In this document: positions 52,731 through 63,200 of the stretch, one piece after another
How the letters are laid out: each line of letters opens with the position of its first letter
Position numbering within the stretch: the first letter of the stretch is position 1
Source: Psychrobacter sp. 72-O-c
GTDB taxonomy: Bacteria; Pseudomonadota; Gammaproteobacteria; Pseudomonadales; Moraxellaceae
Direction of reading: 5' to 3'
Assembly: GCF_904846605.1 (NCBI RefSeq)
Contig: NZ_CAJHBI010000018.1
Span: 1 to 64,000 of the forward strand
DNA: 64,000 nt
Translations under genes and position numbers: made by a program
The notes under the pieces: generated by a model
Told to the model about the DNA's origin: nothing
Database searches by the model: none
What the model saw: only the letters and a program-made list of their open reading frames with translations

Positions 52731-54866
52731 CTATCCTTCTTCAGTAGCATCAATCCGCAACAGCTCATCGCCATCGGCAACCAAATCTCCAGCTTTAAAT
52801 AGCAGCTCTGCGACTACGCCATCGGTTGGCGCGGTAATAGTATGTTCGATTTTCATGGCTTCAATCACAGCTAACGGCTCGCCTTGCTTGACCGTATCGC
52901 CTACGGCTACCTTAAAGGCAATCACTTGTCCTGGCATAGGCGATTTTAGACTGCCAACAGCAGCGTTCTCTTCGCCGACGTGCGCCATAATATCGATCAG
53001 GGTAATCTGATCACGCCCAGCATCGGTAAAGACATATACAGTCTCATTATGCTCCCAACTCTGGGCGCTAATACGTGTCCCGTCTAACCATAAAACGTGG
53101 TTGTGCGCATCGCTGCTTGTGTAGCTGACATGGCCGTTATATAAATTTTGGGTTTCTCTATTAGTTTGGCCGCCAACTTGCTGATCTGTATCTTCGCCAT
53201 CACTATTGGTCATATCACGCTCAATGACCATATCAAAGCAACTGGCTTTATCGCTAGACTTATCAAGACCACTATCTGAGCATGTAGCACCATTGTACCA
53301 ATCACTAATATGAGCTAAATAAGGCTGCTCATCATAAACCAAACTAAACTGCCGCGTATAATCGGTATAAGCGCGAAACCCTGAGGTCTGACCAAAAGGG
53401 TCAAAAGAATTGCTACCCGTATCGGCCGACTCAGTGGCAAGCTGCTGAACAATGGCAGTGCTAATGAGTGTTGATAGCTCAAGAGGCTGTTGGTCAAAAA
53501 GGTCAGCCCTCTCACGCTCAATCAACGCTGTGTCTAGATTGGCATTACTAAATGAGTCAGTATTAATAATATAGCGTAAAAATGCTACGTTGTTCGGTAG
53601 CCCAACGATACGCGTTTGTGCCAGTGCGCGATCAAGCTTGGCTAACGCTTGCTCGCGAGTTGGTGCATGGACAATTAATTTGGCAATCATCGAATCATAA
53701 AAAGGGCTAATGACATCGCCTTCGCGGACACCGTCATCAAGGCGCACGTCAGCAATGTTAAAGGTACTGTGTTCAGGCTTTTGATAAGTAAATAATGTGC
53801 CCGTCGCTGGTAGAAAGTCATTGTCGGGATTTTCAGCACAGATACGTGCCTCAATAGCATGACCATTGATAACCAGCTGATCTTGGGTTTTCGGTAATGA
53901 CTCACCAGCAGCAACCAATAGCTGCCATTCAACCAAATCTAAACCAGTAATTGCTTCGGTAACCGGATGCTCGACTTGCAAACGCGTATTCATCTCCATG
54001 AAGTAAAAATTCATGGAAGTCTCACGCTGCTCAACGATAAACTCGACGGTCCCTGCGCCAACATAACTCACTGCCCGCGCAGCTTCGATAGCCGCTGCGC
54101 CCATTTCCTCGCGCATGCTGATATCAACGCCAGGTGCTGGCGCTTCTTCAAGGACCTTTTGATGGCGACGCTGTACTGAGCAATCTCGCTCAAATAAATG
54201 CACATAATTACCGTGGCTATCGCCAAATACTTGGATTTCGATATGGCGTGGTTTTAGGGCATACTTTTCGACCAATACTTGATCATTACCGAAGCTGGTT
54301 ATCGCTTCACGGCGGCAAGACTCTAGTAAGCCGATAAAGTCAGCGCTTTGCTCGACAATACGCATGCCTTTACCACCGCCACCAGCACTGGCTTTGATTA
54401 ATACTGGATAGCCGATTTCATCAGCTTGCGCCCTTAAGAATTCGCCATCTTGATTGTCGCCATGATAGCCAGGAATTAGTGGTACGCCAGCTGTTTCCAT
54501 CAAGCGTTTAGATTCAGATTTACCGCCCATGGCACGGATAGCAGCAGCCGATGGACCGATAAATACTAAGCCAGCATCCTGACAAGCTTGAGCAAAGTCA
54601 GCATTTTCACTCAGGAATCCATAACCAGGATGAATCGCTTGCGCACCGGTTTCTTTAGCGATCGCAATAATAGCATCGCCTTTTAGGTAACTGTCTTTTG
54701 GGGCAGAACCACCCAAATAGACGGCTTCATCACAGACAGCCACATGCTTGGCATGACGGTCAGCATCGGAATAGACAGCGACGGTATTAACACCCATACG
54801 CTTTGCAGTCGCTGCCACTCGGCAGGCAATCTCGCCACGGTTGGCAATCAAAATTTTAGAAAACAT
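52731..54866 (-). CDS. liuD: 3-methylcrotonyl-CoA carboxylase, biotin (alpha) subunit
   Basis: Carries biotin and carboxylates it with bicarbonate and ATP. Biotin carboxylase N-terminal two-thirds (KILIANRGEIACRV at 4-17; ASAGGGGKGMRI loop near 163; MEMNTRLQVEHPVTE near 288), a linking domain, and a C-terminal biotinyl domain with Lys672 in EAMKIEH. 711 residues, longer than the usual 650-670; the extra is a polar Gln/Asp/Ser stretch at about 470-580. Works with LiuB. BirA in this window would biotinylate it. Confidence 0.95.
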   Translation of the reverse strand: MFSKILIANRGEIACRVAATAKRMGVNTVAVYSDADRHAKHVAVCDEAVYLGGSAPKDSYLKGDAIIAIAKETGAQAIHPGYGFLSENADFAQACQDAGLVFIGPSAAAIRAMGGKSESKRLMETAGVPLIPGYHGDNQDGEFLRAQADEIGYPVLIKASAGGGGKGMRIVEQSADFIGLLESCRREAITSFGNDQVLVEKYALKPRHIEIQVFGDSHGNYVHLFERDCSVQRRHQKVLEEAPAPGVDISMREEMGAAAIEAARAVSYVGAGTVEFIVEQRETSMNFYFMEMNTRLQVEHPVTEAITGLDLVEWQLLVAAGESLPKTQDQLVINGHAIEARICAENPDNDFLPATGTLFTYQKPEHSTFNIADVRLDDGVREGDVISPFYDSMIAKLIVHAPTREQALAKLDRALAQTRIVGLPNNVAFLRYIINTDSFSNANLDTALIERERADLFDQQPLELSTLISTAIVQQLATESADTGSNSFDPFGQTSGFRAYTDYTRQFSLVYDEQPYLAHISDWYNGATCSDSGLDKSSDKASCFDMVIERDMTNSDGEDTDQQVGGQTNRETQNLYNGHVSYTSSDAHNHVLWLDGTRISAQSWEHNETVYVFTDAGRDQITLIDIMAHVGEENAAVGSLKSPMPGQVIAFKVAVGDTVKQGEPLAVIEAMKIEHTITAPTDGVVAELLFKAGDLVADGDELLRIDATEEG

Positions 54867-54992
54867 AGCTATCCTTGTCTTTTGCCTTATATTTTTATCG
54901 TAGCATCAGTTATGGTTGGAATCCTGACCTGACTGTTTGATGCTGTCCGTTTAGTATTACTTTTGCTGCTATCACCAATTGGTCTTTAATAG

Positions 54993-55811
54993 CTAGTCTT
55001 CTGTCTGCCATGCGGGGCGACGCTTTTGTAAAAAGGCTTGCACGCCTTCTTTACCCTGTTCTGAGGCACGAATATCAGCGATACCTTTGACCGTATGCTT
55101 GATAAGCTTTTCGGTTATGGGTTGTCCAGCCACATCATGCATTAAAGTTTTGCAGGTTTTCATCGCATCAGGGCTGTTTTTGACGACTTTGGTACAGAAA
55201 GTTGCTACCACATCATTCAGTGACTCTTCGCTGACGCGCTCATGGATAAATCCGAGCTGGCGCGCTTTTTTGGCATCAAAAACTTCCGCACTCAAGAAAT
55301 AACGCTGCGCCGCTCGGGCACCCATTGCACGAATAACATAAGGGCTGATAGTTGCTGGAGCGAGGCCTAGTCGAACCTCACTTAAACAAAAATTAGCAAT
55401 CTTAACGGCAAATGCGACATCACAGGCGGCTACTAAGCCCATACCGCCAGCATAGACATCACCTTGAATAGCAGCGATAGTTGGCTTTGGGCACTCATAA
55501 ATGGTCTTAAGCATTTGCGCTAACTTATCAGCATCCGCTAAGTTTTCTTCATAGCTGTAATCCGCCATGGCGCGCATCCAGTTGAGATCCGCACCAGCAC
55601 AAAATGCCTTGCCAGCTGCCGCCAGAACAATGACGCGCACGTTATCATTTGCCCCTAACTGTTCAAACGCTACGGTCAGCTCACTTATCATTTCATCGTT
55701 GAAAGCATTACGCTTTTCAGGACAGTTCAAGGTGACGGTAGCGACGTGCTGTTCAATAGTGACCAGTAGGCTTTTATAATTATTAGTATTTTTTACCGTA
55801 TCATTTTGCAT
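54993..55811 (-). CDS. liuC: 3-methylglutaconyl-CoA hydratase
   Basis: Crotonase-fold hydratase of 272 residues that makes HMG-CoA. GKAFCAGADLNWMRAM (near 67-82) is the oxyanion hole, and DVYAGGMGLVAACDVA near 116-131 the second. Function comes from its place between the two carboxylase subunits in the liu order, plus family resemblance. A similar crotonase lies at 385-1197 but is not close enough to call a duplicate. Confidence 0.92.
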   Translation of the reverse strand: MQNDTVKNTNNYKSLLVTIEQHVATVTLNCPEKRNAFNDEMISELTVAFEQLGANDNVRVIVLAAAGKAFCAGADLNWMRAMADYSYEENLADADKLAQMLKTIYECPKPTIAAIQGDVYAGGMGLVAACDVAFAVKIANFCLSEVRLGLAPATISPYVIRAMGARAAQRYFLSAEVFDAKKARQLGFIHERVSEESLNDVVATFCTKVVKNSPDAMKTCKTLMHDVAGQPITEKLIKHTVKGIADIRASEQGKEGVQAFLQKRRPAWQTED

Positions 55812-55887
55812 AATTTTCTCTTTTTAAATATTAGTCGGGCTCAGCACGTTAATAATCACCGCACCAAGCTTATTCTAAATTCTTATC

Positions 55888-57498
55888 CTACATTCTGAAG
55901 ACACCGAACGTGGTTTCTTCAATCGGAGCGTTATGAGCCGCGCTAAGTCCTAGTGCCAACACCTTGCGGGTATCAGCAGGATCAATTACGCCATCATCCC
56001 ATAAACGGGCAGTCGCATAATACGGATGGCCCTGCTCTTCATACATCTCACGAATAGGCGTTTTAAAGGCCTCTTCATCCTCCTTACTCCACGCTTCGCC
56101 TTTACGGTCAAAGTTATCACGCTTGACGGTCGCGAGTACGGATGCCGCTTGCTCGCCGCCCATGACTGATATACGCGCGTTCGGCCACATCCATAAGAAG
56201 CGTGGACTATAAGCGCGGCCACACATGCCATAGTTACCCGCACCAAATGAGCCGCCAACAATAACGGTGAATTTAGGCACTTTAGCATTGGCAACGGCCA
56301 TCACCATCTTGGCTCCGTGGCGGGCAATACCTTCGTTTTCGTACTTGCGTCCGACCATAAAGCCGGTGATATTTTGCAAGAATACTAATGGAATTTTACG
56401 CTTACAGCACAGCTCAATGAAATGCGTGCCTTTTTGCGCCGACTCACTGAATAAGATGCCGTTGTTGGCAATAATACCGACTGGCATGCCTTCAATATGA
56501 GCAAAACCGCAGACTAAGGTAGTACCAAAACGGGCTTTAAATTCATCAAACGCACTGTCATCGACAATCCGTGCAATGATTTCTCTAATATCGAACGGCT
56601 GGCGGGTATCATTGGGAATAATGCCGTACAGCTCTTTGGCATCATAACGCGGCGGACGCGGGGTAATTTGATTCGGAATGTGCTTAGTTGGTCGATTAAA
56701 ATGACTGACGATATTACGTGCCAGCGACAACGCATGGGTATCGTTTTGCGCCAGATGATCCACCACTCCTGATAGACGTGTATGCACATCAGAGCCGCCT
56801 AAGTCTTCGGCGGTCACTTCCTCACCAGTAGCCGCTTTTACCAGCGGTGGACCACCTAAGAAGATAGTCCCTTGATCTTTAACAATAATAGACTCATCAC
56901 TCATCGCTGGGACATAAGCGCCACCTGCGGTACAGCTGCCCATCACTACTGCAATTTGCGGAACACCCGCCGCACTAAGATTGGCTTGATTAAAGAAAAT
57001 ACGGCCAAAATGCTCTTTATCAGGAAACACTTCGTCTTGATTGGGTAAATTCGCGCCACCTGAATCCACTAGATAGATACAAGGCAGATTGTTTTCTTGT
57101 GCAATTTCTTGCGCCCGCAGATGCTTTTTGACAGTCATCGGAAAATAAGTGCCGCCTTTTACAGTAGCGTCATTACAGATAATCAAACATTCAGTGCCAT
57201 TAACACGACCGATACCAGCAATCACACCAGCAGCTGGGATATCTTCATCATACATATCATATGCCGCCATCGGGGCTATCTCTAAGAAGGGGGTCCCAAC
57301 ATCGAGCAGACGCTCAACACGCTCACGTGGTAGCAATTTGCCACGTGCCAAATGCCTAGCACGCGAGCGCTCTGAGCCACCTTGTGCAATTTTGTGCAAA
57401 TGTTCATATAGATCATCTACTATCACTTGCATAGCGGCGCTGTTTTGCTGAAACTCAGCGGCGTTTGGACTCAATTTACTGGTTATGATGGCGCTCAT
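55888..57498 (-). CDS. liuB: 3-methylcrotonyl-CoA carboxylase, carboxyltransferase (beta) subunit
   Basis: 536 residues. Two carboxyltransferase halves: acyl-CoA side ([15 protein letters not shown] near 147; [14 protein letters not shown] near 190) and biotin side ([12 protein letters not shown] near 352; [17 protein letters not shown] near 426). Transfers CO2 from biotin on LiuD to methylcrotonyl-CoA. It sits first of the liuB-C-D-E-A string, 80 bases after the acyl-CoA synthetase. Confidence 0.96.
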   Translation of the reverse strand: MSAIITSKLSPNAAEFQQNSAAMQVIVDDLYEHLHKIAQGGSERSRARHLARGKLLPRERVERLLDVGTPFLEIAPMAAYDMYDEDIPAAGVIAGIGRVNGTECLIICNDATVKGGTYFPMTVKKHLRAQEIAQENNLPCIYLVDSGGANLPNQDEVFPDKEHFGRIFFNQANLSAAGVPQIAVVMGSCTAGGAYVPAMSDESIIVKDQGTIFLGGPPLVKAATGEEVTAEDLGGSDVHTRLSGVVDHLAQNDTHALSLARNIVSHFNRPTKHIPNQITPRPPRYDAKELYGIIPNDTRQPFDIREIIARIVDDSAFDEFKARFGTTLVCGFAHIEGMPVGIIANNGILFSESAQKGTHFIELCCKRKIPLVFLQNITGFMVGRKYENEGIARHGAKMVMAVANAKVPKFTVIVGGSFGAGNYGMCGRAYSPRFLWMWPNARISVMGGEQAASVLATVKRDNFDRKGEAWSKEDEEAFKTPIREMYEEQGHPYYATARLWDDGVIDPADTRKVLALGLSAAHNAPIEETTFGVFRM

Positions 57499-57578
57499 GA
57501 TATCCCTTTCTATAATTGGCTTTTATACTGGTCTTTTATTTGTGACTTATTTTTTTTAGTCTTTGCTTAGATGCTTCG

Positions 57579-59336
57579 CTATTTTAAGCCCAGCTCTTCT
57601 TTCATATGTTCAACAATTTTGAATTTTTGAATTTTACCGGTAATGGTCATTGGATATTCGGTAACGAAGCGATAATAAGTCGGGACTTTATAATGGGCGA
57701 TATGCTCACTACAGAACAGCCGCACCTCTTCCTCGGTCAAGCTACCTTCCTGCTTGGGAATAATCCAGGCTGCCAACACTTCACCATAACGCTCATCGGG
57801 TATACCAACGATTTGGACGTCACGGATATTAGGATGGCGGTAGAGATAATTTTCAATCTCAACGGGATAGATGTTTTCACCACCACGAATGACCATATCC
57901 TTACTACGCCCAACGATTTTGACATAACCATCTTCATCTATAGTGGCTAAATCGCCGGTATGCATCCAACCATCTTGAATGGCCTCGCGCGATTTAAAGC
58001 GACTGCCCCAATAGCCTTGCATCACTGAATAGCCACGCGTTAATAACTCACCGGTTTCCCCTATCGGCACAATATCGCCCGTTGCTGGATCAATAACTTT
58101 TACTTCAAGTGCTGGCTGTACCAATCCGACGGTAGAGACCTGCTTATCAAGTGGGGTGTGCTCATTAGTCTGGCAGGAAACTGGGCTGGTCTCAGTCATG
58201 CCATAAGCAATAGTGACTTCGCTCATGTGCATCTTATCAATGACCCGGCGCATCACTTCAATCGGACAGCTAGAGCCGGCCATAATACCCGTACGCAAAG
58301 TGGATAAATCAAAGGTGTCAAACTCAGGATGGTCGAGCATAGCGATAAACATGGTCGGCACGCCATGCAAAGCAGTACATTTCTCTTCTTCAACCGTTTG
58401 TAACACCGTTAAAGCATCAAAGCCATCGTTAGGATACAGGATACAACCGCCGTGGGTTAAGACTGCTAAGTTACCAAGTACCATACCAAAGCAATGATAT
58501 AGAGGTACTGGAATACACAGTCTATCTTCTTCGGTTAGGTTCATGGCCTCACCGATAAAATAGCCATTATTTAGAATATTACGGTGGGTTAAGGTTGCGC
58601 CCTTTGGGGTACCTGTAGTACCACTGGTAAACTGTACATTAATGGCGTCAGTATTTTTGAGCTGTGCTTGTCGCTCAGCTACCCGCGGATCATTGGCATC
58701 ACCCTCAGCCATCCACGCCGAGAACTTTTGCATAAAGCCAAAGTCTTCATCGCTATCGGGCTCATCAATCCAAACAATACGTTCAATGGTAGGTATTTCA
58801 ATTAGATCCAGCTGTTGATAGCTTTTATGATAAATCTCAGGACATAACTCGCCAATCATCTGCGCATAATCGCTGCTTTTAAAATGGCGCATTAATACCA
58901 GCGCTGAGCATCCTAATTTATTTAACGCATACTGCAATTCAAAGGTACGATAGGCCGGATTAATATTGACTAAGATCACCCCGACTTTTGCGGTTGCTAG
59001 CTGCATGAGTAGCCATTCAGCATTATTGTGCGACCAAATACCTATGCGATCGCCAATCTCAAGTCCCATCTCGATCATACTACTGGCCAATTGATTGACC
59101 TGCTGTTGTAGCTCACGATAAGTCCAGCGGATATTTTGATGGCGTGACACCAACGCTTCACGCTCAGGATATTTAGCCACAATAGCATCAAAAAAGTCGC
59201 CGATAGTTGCCTCAATAAGTGGCACATCAGGACCTTTATCATAGCTTTGAGTGAGTGGCGCATTAGTAGAGCGCGCGCCCATATTGATGCTAGGAATATT
59301 ATTAAGAAGGGTATCAAAATAGGAGGGATTGGTCAT
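57579..59336 (-). CDS. AMP-binding acyl-CoA synthetase, copy 2
   Basis: 585 residues of the ANL superfamily. [17 protein letters not shown] (P-loop), [26 protein letters not shown] and the C-terminal [10 protein letters not shown] with the catalytic Lys are intact, so it should activate a carboxylic acid via an acyl-AMP to an acyl-CoA. Its place directly before liuB suggests a branched short or medium-chain acid such as isovalerate, but substrate is not settled. A paralogue with an estimated well over 80 percent identity lies immediately upstream. It has its own promoter (59431-59460). Confidence 0.88.
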   Translation of the reverse strand: MTNPSYFDTLLNNIPSINMGARSTNAPLTQSYDKGPDVPLIEATIGDFFDAIVAKYPEREALVSRHQNIRWTYRELQQQVNQLASSMIEMGLEIGDRIGIWSHNNAEWLLMQLATAKVGVILVNINPAYRTFELQYALNKLGCSALVLMRHFKSSDYAQMIGELCPEIYHKSYQQLDLIEIPTIERIVWIDEPDSDEDFGFMQKFSAWMAEGDANDPRVAERQAQLKNTDAINVQFTSGTTGTPKGATLTHRNILNNGYFIGEAMNLTEEDRLCIPVPLYHCFGMVLGNLAVLTHGGCILYPNDGFDALTVLQTVEEEKCTALHGVPTMFIAMLDHPEFDTFDLSTLRTGIMAGSSCPIEVMRRVIDKMHMSEVTIAYGMTETSPVSCQTNEHTPLDKQVSTVGLVQPALEVKVIDPATGDIVPIGETGELLTRGYSVMQGYWGSRFKSREAIQDGWMHTGDLATIDEDGYVKIVGRSKDMVIRGGENIYPVEIENYLYRHPNIRDVQIVGIPDERYGEVLAAWIIPKQEGSLTEEEVRLFCSEHIAHYKVPTYYRFVTEYPMTITGKIQKFKIVEHMKEELGLK

Positions 59337-59430
59337 AACGAGTCCTTTCGTTTTACTTTATTGTTTTACTTTACTATAGCCTGCTAACAGGTTCTATTCT
59401 TCCTTGAACCTGTTTTGTATCATGCTAACT

Positions 59431-59482
59431 ACTATAACGCCTTCAGTGAAAGGCTGTCAATGATATCGATACAATATGTATC
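59431..59482 (-). promoter_or_regulatory. Promoter with palindromic operator, copy 2
   Basis: Minus strand: TTGACA (59455-59460), 18-base spacer, TATAGT (59431-59436). Seven bases upstream of the -35 is the palindrome GATACA-TAT-TGTATC (59468-59482). The same arrangement with identical spacing is in front of copy 1. Confidence 0.75.
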
Positions 59483-59591
59483 ACTTAAATAAGAACCAAG
59501 TAAAATGTTATAAATAATTAAAAGCTTATAATCAGTCAAAAATACGTAGAGGGTTAAGGTGTCATAAAATAGAAAGCCAAAAGGAAAAAAC

Positions 59592-59632
59592 CAGCTATAC
59601 ACCATAGTAATGGACAGCTGGCTTTTTTAGTA
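59592..59632 (-). terminator. Terminator of acyl-CoA synthetase copy 1
   Basis: Minus strand: AGCCAGCT arm, inner CCAT...ATGG stem, AGCTGG arm, six T. It shows copy 1 is mainly its own unit. Confidence 0.85.
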
Positions 59633-59684
59633 TTTGATAACAGTGGTTTTTAATTAAGGAGTAAGTTGTTACAACCCAACCAAG

Positions 59685-61442
59685 CTACTCTAAATCTAAC
59701 TCTACTTTCATTTGTTCAACGATTTTATATTTTTGAATTTTACCAGTTACGGTCATCGGATATTCAGTGACAAAGCGATAATAGGTAGGCACTTTATAAT
59801 GGGCGATATGCTCACGACAGAACTGTCGAACCTCATCCTCAGTCAAGCTGTTTGGCTGCTTAGGTATTATCCACGCCGCCAGTACCTCACCATAACGCTC
59901 ATCCGGTATACCAACTATTTGGACATCTCGGATCTTAGGATGACGGTACAGATAATTCTCAACTTCGACCGGATAGATATTTTCACCACCGCGAATGACC
60001 ATATCTTTGCGGCGACCAACGACGTTAATATAACCATCTTCATCCATAGTCGCAAGATCGCCCGTATACATCCAGCCGTCTTTAATAGCCGTACGTGTTT
60101 TAAATTGACTGCCCCAATAGCCTTTCATGACTGCATAACCTCGCGTTAGCAGCTCGCCAGTTTCTCCAATCGCTACGATATCACCGGTTTCGGTATCAAT
60201 AATTTTAACTTCAAGTGCCGGTAGCACCAGTCCGACTGTAGATACTCTCTTTTCAAGCGGGGTATTTTCATTGGTCTGGCAAGATGCCGGACTGGTCTCC
60301 GTCATGCCATAAGCAATGGTAACCCCACTCATATGCATCTTATCAATGACCCGGCGCATCACCTCAATCGGACAACTAGAACCGCCCATAATGCCCGTTC
60401 GCAGGCTGGATAAATCAAAGCTCTCAAACTCTGGATGATCAAGCTCAGCAATAAACATGGTCGGTACGCCAAGCAAACCAGTACATCGCTCCGCTTCTAC
60501 CGTTTGCAATACGGTCAGTGGATCAAAACCATCGTTTGGATAGACGGCACAGCCGCCGTGGGTCAAAATTGCTAAATTGCCACCTACCATTCCAAAGCAG
60601 TGATAAAGCGGCAACGGAATACACAGCCTATCTTTTTCGGTCAAATTCATCGACTCGCCAAGAAAGTAGCCGTTATTTAGAATATTACGATGGGTTAAAG
60701 TTGCTCCTTTTGGCGTACCCGTGGTACCGCTGGTAAACTGCACACTAATAGCATCTGTGTTTTTTAGCTGTGCTTGCCGCTCGGCAATGCGCGGATCTTT
60801 AGCATCGCCCTCTGCTATCCACGCCGAGAACTTTTGCATGAAGTTGAACTCTTCATTACTATCAGGTTCATCAATCCAAATAATGCGCTCAATAGTAGGT
60901 ATCTCAATCAGATCCAGCTGTTGATAGCTTTTATGATAAATCTCAGGACATAGCTCGCCAATCATCTTCGCATAGTCGCTGTCTTTAAAATGACGCATCA
61001 ATACTAATGCTGTGCAGCCTAACTTATTTAACGCGTACTGCAACTCAAAGGTACGATAGGCTGGATTGATATTGACTAAGATTATTCCAACTTTTGCTGT
61101 TGCTAGCTGCATAAGTAGCCATTCAGCATTATTATGTGACCAAATCCCGATGCGATCACCAATCTCAAGCCCCATCTCAATCATACTGCTCGCCAATTGA
61201 TTGACACGCTGTTGCAGCTCACGATACGTCCAACAAATATTTTGATGACGGGACACCAGTGCTGATCGTTCAGGGTATTTCTCCACAATAGCATCAAAAA
61301 AGTCACCGATAGTCGCTTCGATTAGCGGCACATCAGGGCCTTTGTCATAGCTTTGGGTGAGTGGCGCATTAGCAGAGCGCGCGCCCATATTGACGCGTGG
61401 AACATTATTAAGAATAGTATCAAAATAGGAGGGTTTAGTCAT
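59685..61442 (-). CDS. AMP-binding acyl-CoA synthetase, copy 1
   Basis: 585 residues, same length and architecture as copy 2: [53 protein letters not shown]. Differences are scattered and mostly conservative, with more in the last third, so both should be active and may differ in substrate. The start region (ATAACGAGTCCTTTCG read on plus strand) and the promoter with operator are kept between the copies, as expected for a tandem duplication that includes the upstream control region. Confidence 0.88.
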   Translation of the reverse strand: MTKPSYFDTILNNVPRVNMGARSANAPLTQSYDKGPDVPLIEATIGDFFDAIVEKYPERSALVSRHQNICWTYRELQQRVNQLASSMIEMGLEIGDRIGIWSHNNAEWLLMQLATAKVGIILVNINPAYRTFELQYALNKLGCTALVLMRHFKDSDYAKMIGELCPEIYHKSYQQLDLIEIPTIERIIWIDEPDSNEEFNFMQKFSAWIAEGDAKDPRIAERQAQLKNTDAISVQFTSGTTGTPKGATLTHRNILNNGYFLGESMNLTEKDRLCIPLPLYHCFGMVGGNLAILTHGGCAVYPNDGFDPLTVLQTVEAERCTGLLGVPTMFIAELDHPEFESFDLSSLRTGIMGGSSCPIEVMRRVIDKMHMSGVTIAYGMTETSPASCQTNENTPLEKRVSTVGLVLPALEVKIIDTETGDIVAIGETGELLTRGYAVMKGYWGSQFKTRTAIKDGWMYTGDLATMDEDGYINVVGRRKDMVIRGGENIYPVEVENYLYRHPKIRDVQIVGIPDERYGEVLAAWIIPKQPNSLTEDEVRQFCREHIAHYKVPTYYRFVTEYPMTVTGKIQKYKIVEQMKVELDLE

Positions 61443-61609
61443 AACGAGTCCTTTCGTTTTTTTTATTACGTCTTGATTCTTTGAATTGCCATATTGTCTT
61501 ATAGATGTATTTATAACAGATATCGCCGTATAACTGCTTAGTAGATTAGTGGTTATATATTATTAACCTGTCATATCCTTCCTTAAATATGTTTGCTATA
61601 ACCCTAGCC

Positions 61610-61662
61610 ACTATACTGCCTCCAATGAAAGACTGTCAATTTTATTGATACAACCTGTATCA
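61610..61662 (-). promoter_or_regulatory. Promoter with palindromic operator, copy 1
   Basis: Minus strand: TTGACA (61634-61639), 18-base spacer, TATAGT (61610-61615). The palindrome TGATACA-GGT-TGTATCA (61646-61662) lies seven bases upstream of the -35 core, exactly as for copy 2. Confidence 0.75.
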
Positions 61663-61705
61663 CTTAATAGAATCAATAGCTCTTGATTTGTACGGTAGAA
61701 ACCAA

Positions 61706-61746
61706 TTAAAAAAGCCAGCGGCATATCTTATAATGCGGCTGGCTAT
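61706..61746 (-). terminator. Terminator of the flavoprotein gene
   Basis: Minus strand: AGCCAGCCGCAT arm with its partner ATGCCGCTGGCT and six T. Confidence 0.9.
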
Positions 61747-61814
61747 AGATTTAAATCCTAGTTAATCTACTAAATATTAATTAACCTGTCAGATCTCAAT
61801 CAATCCAACAGTGA

Positions 61815-63017
61815 CTACGCTTTAGCTATGGTAGGCGCTTTAATTGTTACCGTAGCGCTCACTACCTCTTTATCGTCGAGCAAATTCATTACTAACTCAT
61901 CGGCACTGTCAGTTTTGACCTGCCAGTTGCCAGATGGCTGTGGAACGCCAATTACCATTACTGAGATAGCTTTGTTTTTTAGACGAATCATGGGTGGCTT
62001 ATGGACATAACCATCATGCTCATTCTCTAAGATATCATCAGCAATCGTTGCCGCCTGCGCTCGTAGTGGTGCCACATAACGGCAAGCTACCCCATTGATT
62101 GACATACAGTCGCCAATGGCATAGATATTTGCCGCATGAGTGCGCAATGTTAGAGCATCAACCACAATGCCGGTTCGACGATCGAACTCAACACCAGCGG
62201 CGGTAGGTAATTTATCATCGACCAGCAAGCCAGTACTGGCAATCACATGATCGACTATCAACGGTTCAAGGTGTTTGACTGCCGTATTTTCTGAGGTAGA
62301 AGCTATTGGCTCGTAGCTAACGTGCAATTTATCATCACTATTACGGGTAACGCCTGTTACCTGATAGCCACCCAAAAACTCAATGCCTTGTGACTCAATT
62401 GCCTTGGTAATACGGGCAGTCGCTTGCGGTGGTAGCATTTGCGATAGTGGCGCGTCATTCAAATCAATTAACGTAATTTTATGACCGGCTTTTAACAGAT
62501 CTTCTGCGATTTCAGTTCCGACCATGCCAGCACCAACGATGGCAACGTGCTGACTGCCAGTTGCCAACTGTTCTTGCAACTGGCCAAAGCGCTCGATGTG
62601 GTTGACATGCCAGACCAGATCTTCAGGCAAGCTTTTTGGAAAGATAGGATGTGCACCCATTGCGAGTACTAATTTTTCATAGTCAATAGCAGTCGCATCA
62701 GACTGAGCACTAGAGGTAAGCTGTAATTTTTGATTCACAGCGTCGATATCACTGACCTGAGTATGGGCAAGTAGCGTTATCTGCGCGGCTTCTGCGGCTT
62801 CAATGCCGGTAGCACGAACTAAATCTGCAACGCGTTTATTTTGGCTGATAGCCATTGTCAGCATGGGTTTATGATAGCGATCACCATTATCGGCGGTAAC
62901 TAAGGTAATAGGAATATTTTTATCTTTACTGCGAATCGCATCGATGACATGCCAGCCTGCTAAGCCGGCACCAATAATGACGATACCTGACTGCGTATTA
63001 GAATTTTCTGTGCTCAT
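61815..63017 (-). CDS. FAD-dependent rubredoxin-reductase-like oxidoreductase
   Basis: 400 residues. IVIIGAGLAGWHVIDAI near 13-29 is the FAD Rossmann motif; VAIVGAGMVGTEIAEDL near 162 is the NAD(P)H motif; IYAIGDCM near 297 is the second FAD contact. The pattern DRYHKPMLTMAISQNK near 47 resembles rubredoxin-NAD reductases of alkane degraders (RubB/AlkT). No rubredoxin or alkane hydroxylase gene lies next to it, so the partner is unknown. It is a single-gene unit with its own terminator. Confidence 0.8.
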   Translation of the reverse strand: MSTENSNTQSGIVIIGAGLAGWHVIDAIRSKDKNIPITLVTADNGDRYHKPMLTMAISQNKRVADLVRATGIEAAEAAQITLLAHTQVSDIDAVNQKLQLTSSAQSDATAIDYEKLVLAMGAHPIFPKSLPEDLVWHVNHIERFGQLQEQLATGSQHVAIVGAGMVGTEIAEDLLKAGHKITLIDLNDAPLSQMLPPQATARITKAIESQGIEFLGGYQVTGVTRNSDDKLHVSYEPIASTSENTAVKHLEPLIVDHVIASTGLLVDDKLPTAAGVEFDRRTGIVVDALTLRTHAANIYAIGDCMSINGVACRYVAPLRAQAATIADDILENEHDGYVHKPPMIRLKNKAISVMVIGVPQPSGNWQVKTDSADELVMNLLDDKEVVSATVTIKAPTIAKA

Positions 63018-63146
63018 ATTGACTCCGATATAGATTATTAATTCTTTTAATTATCATGAATAATGACAGCTATTGTATCAGTAAACAGATACTCACTCAC
63101 ATCAACATGAACGTTGAATTTATAAATCTATACCTGAAAAGAATGC

Positions 63147-63180
63147 AAAAAAAAGCACCTATCATAGGCGCATTTTTTAT
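63147..63180 (-). terminator. Terminator of the ABC ATPase gene
   Basis: Minus strand: AAAAAATGCGCCTATG, short loop, ATAGGTGC, eight T. Clear rho-independent terminator. Confidence 0.9.
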
Positions 63181-63200
63181 AAGAAGAATAGAGTTAGTGA

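Larger units (their letters stand above)
59337..59684. other. Intergenic region between tandem acyl-CoA synthetases
   Basis: Contains the copy-2 promoter and palindrome, and the copy-1 terminator. Apart from these, AT-rich with no gene. Confidence 0.6.
61443..61814. other. Intergenic region, acyl-CoA synthetase copy 1 to flavoprotein
   Basis: Holds the copy-1 promoter and palindrome and the flavoprotein terminator. AT-rich otherwise; no gene. Confidence 0.6.

Noticed and set aside
59337-61814. A transposon or insertion sequence around the duplicated acyl-CoA synthetases
   Set aside because: No transposase or terminal inverted repeats are seen. A simple tandem duplication explains the pattern.
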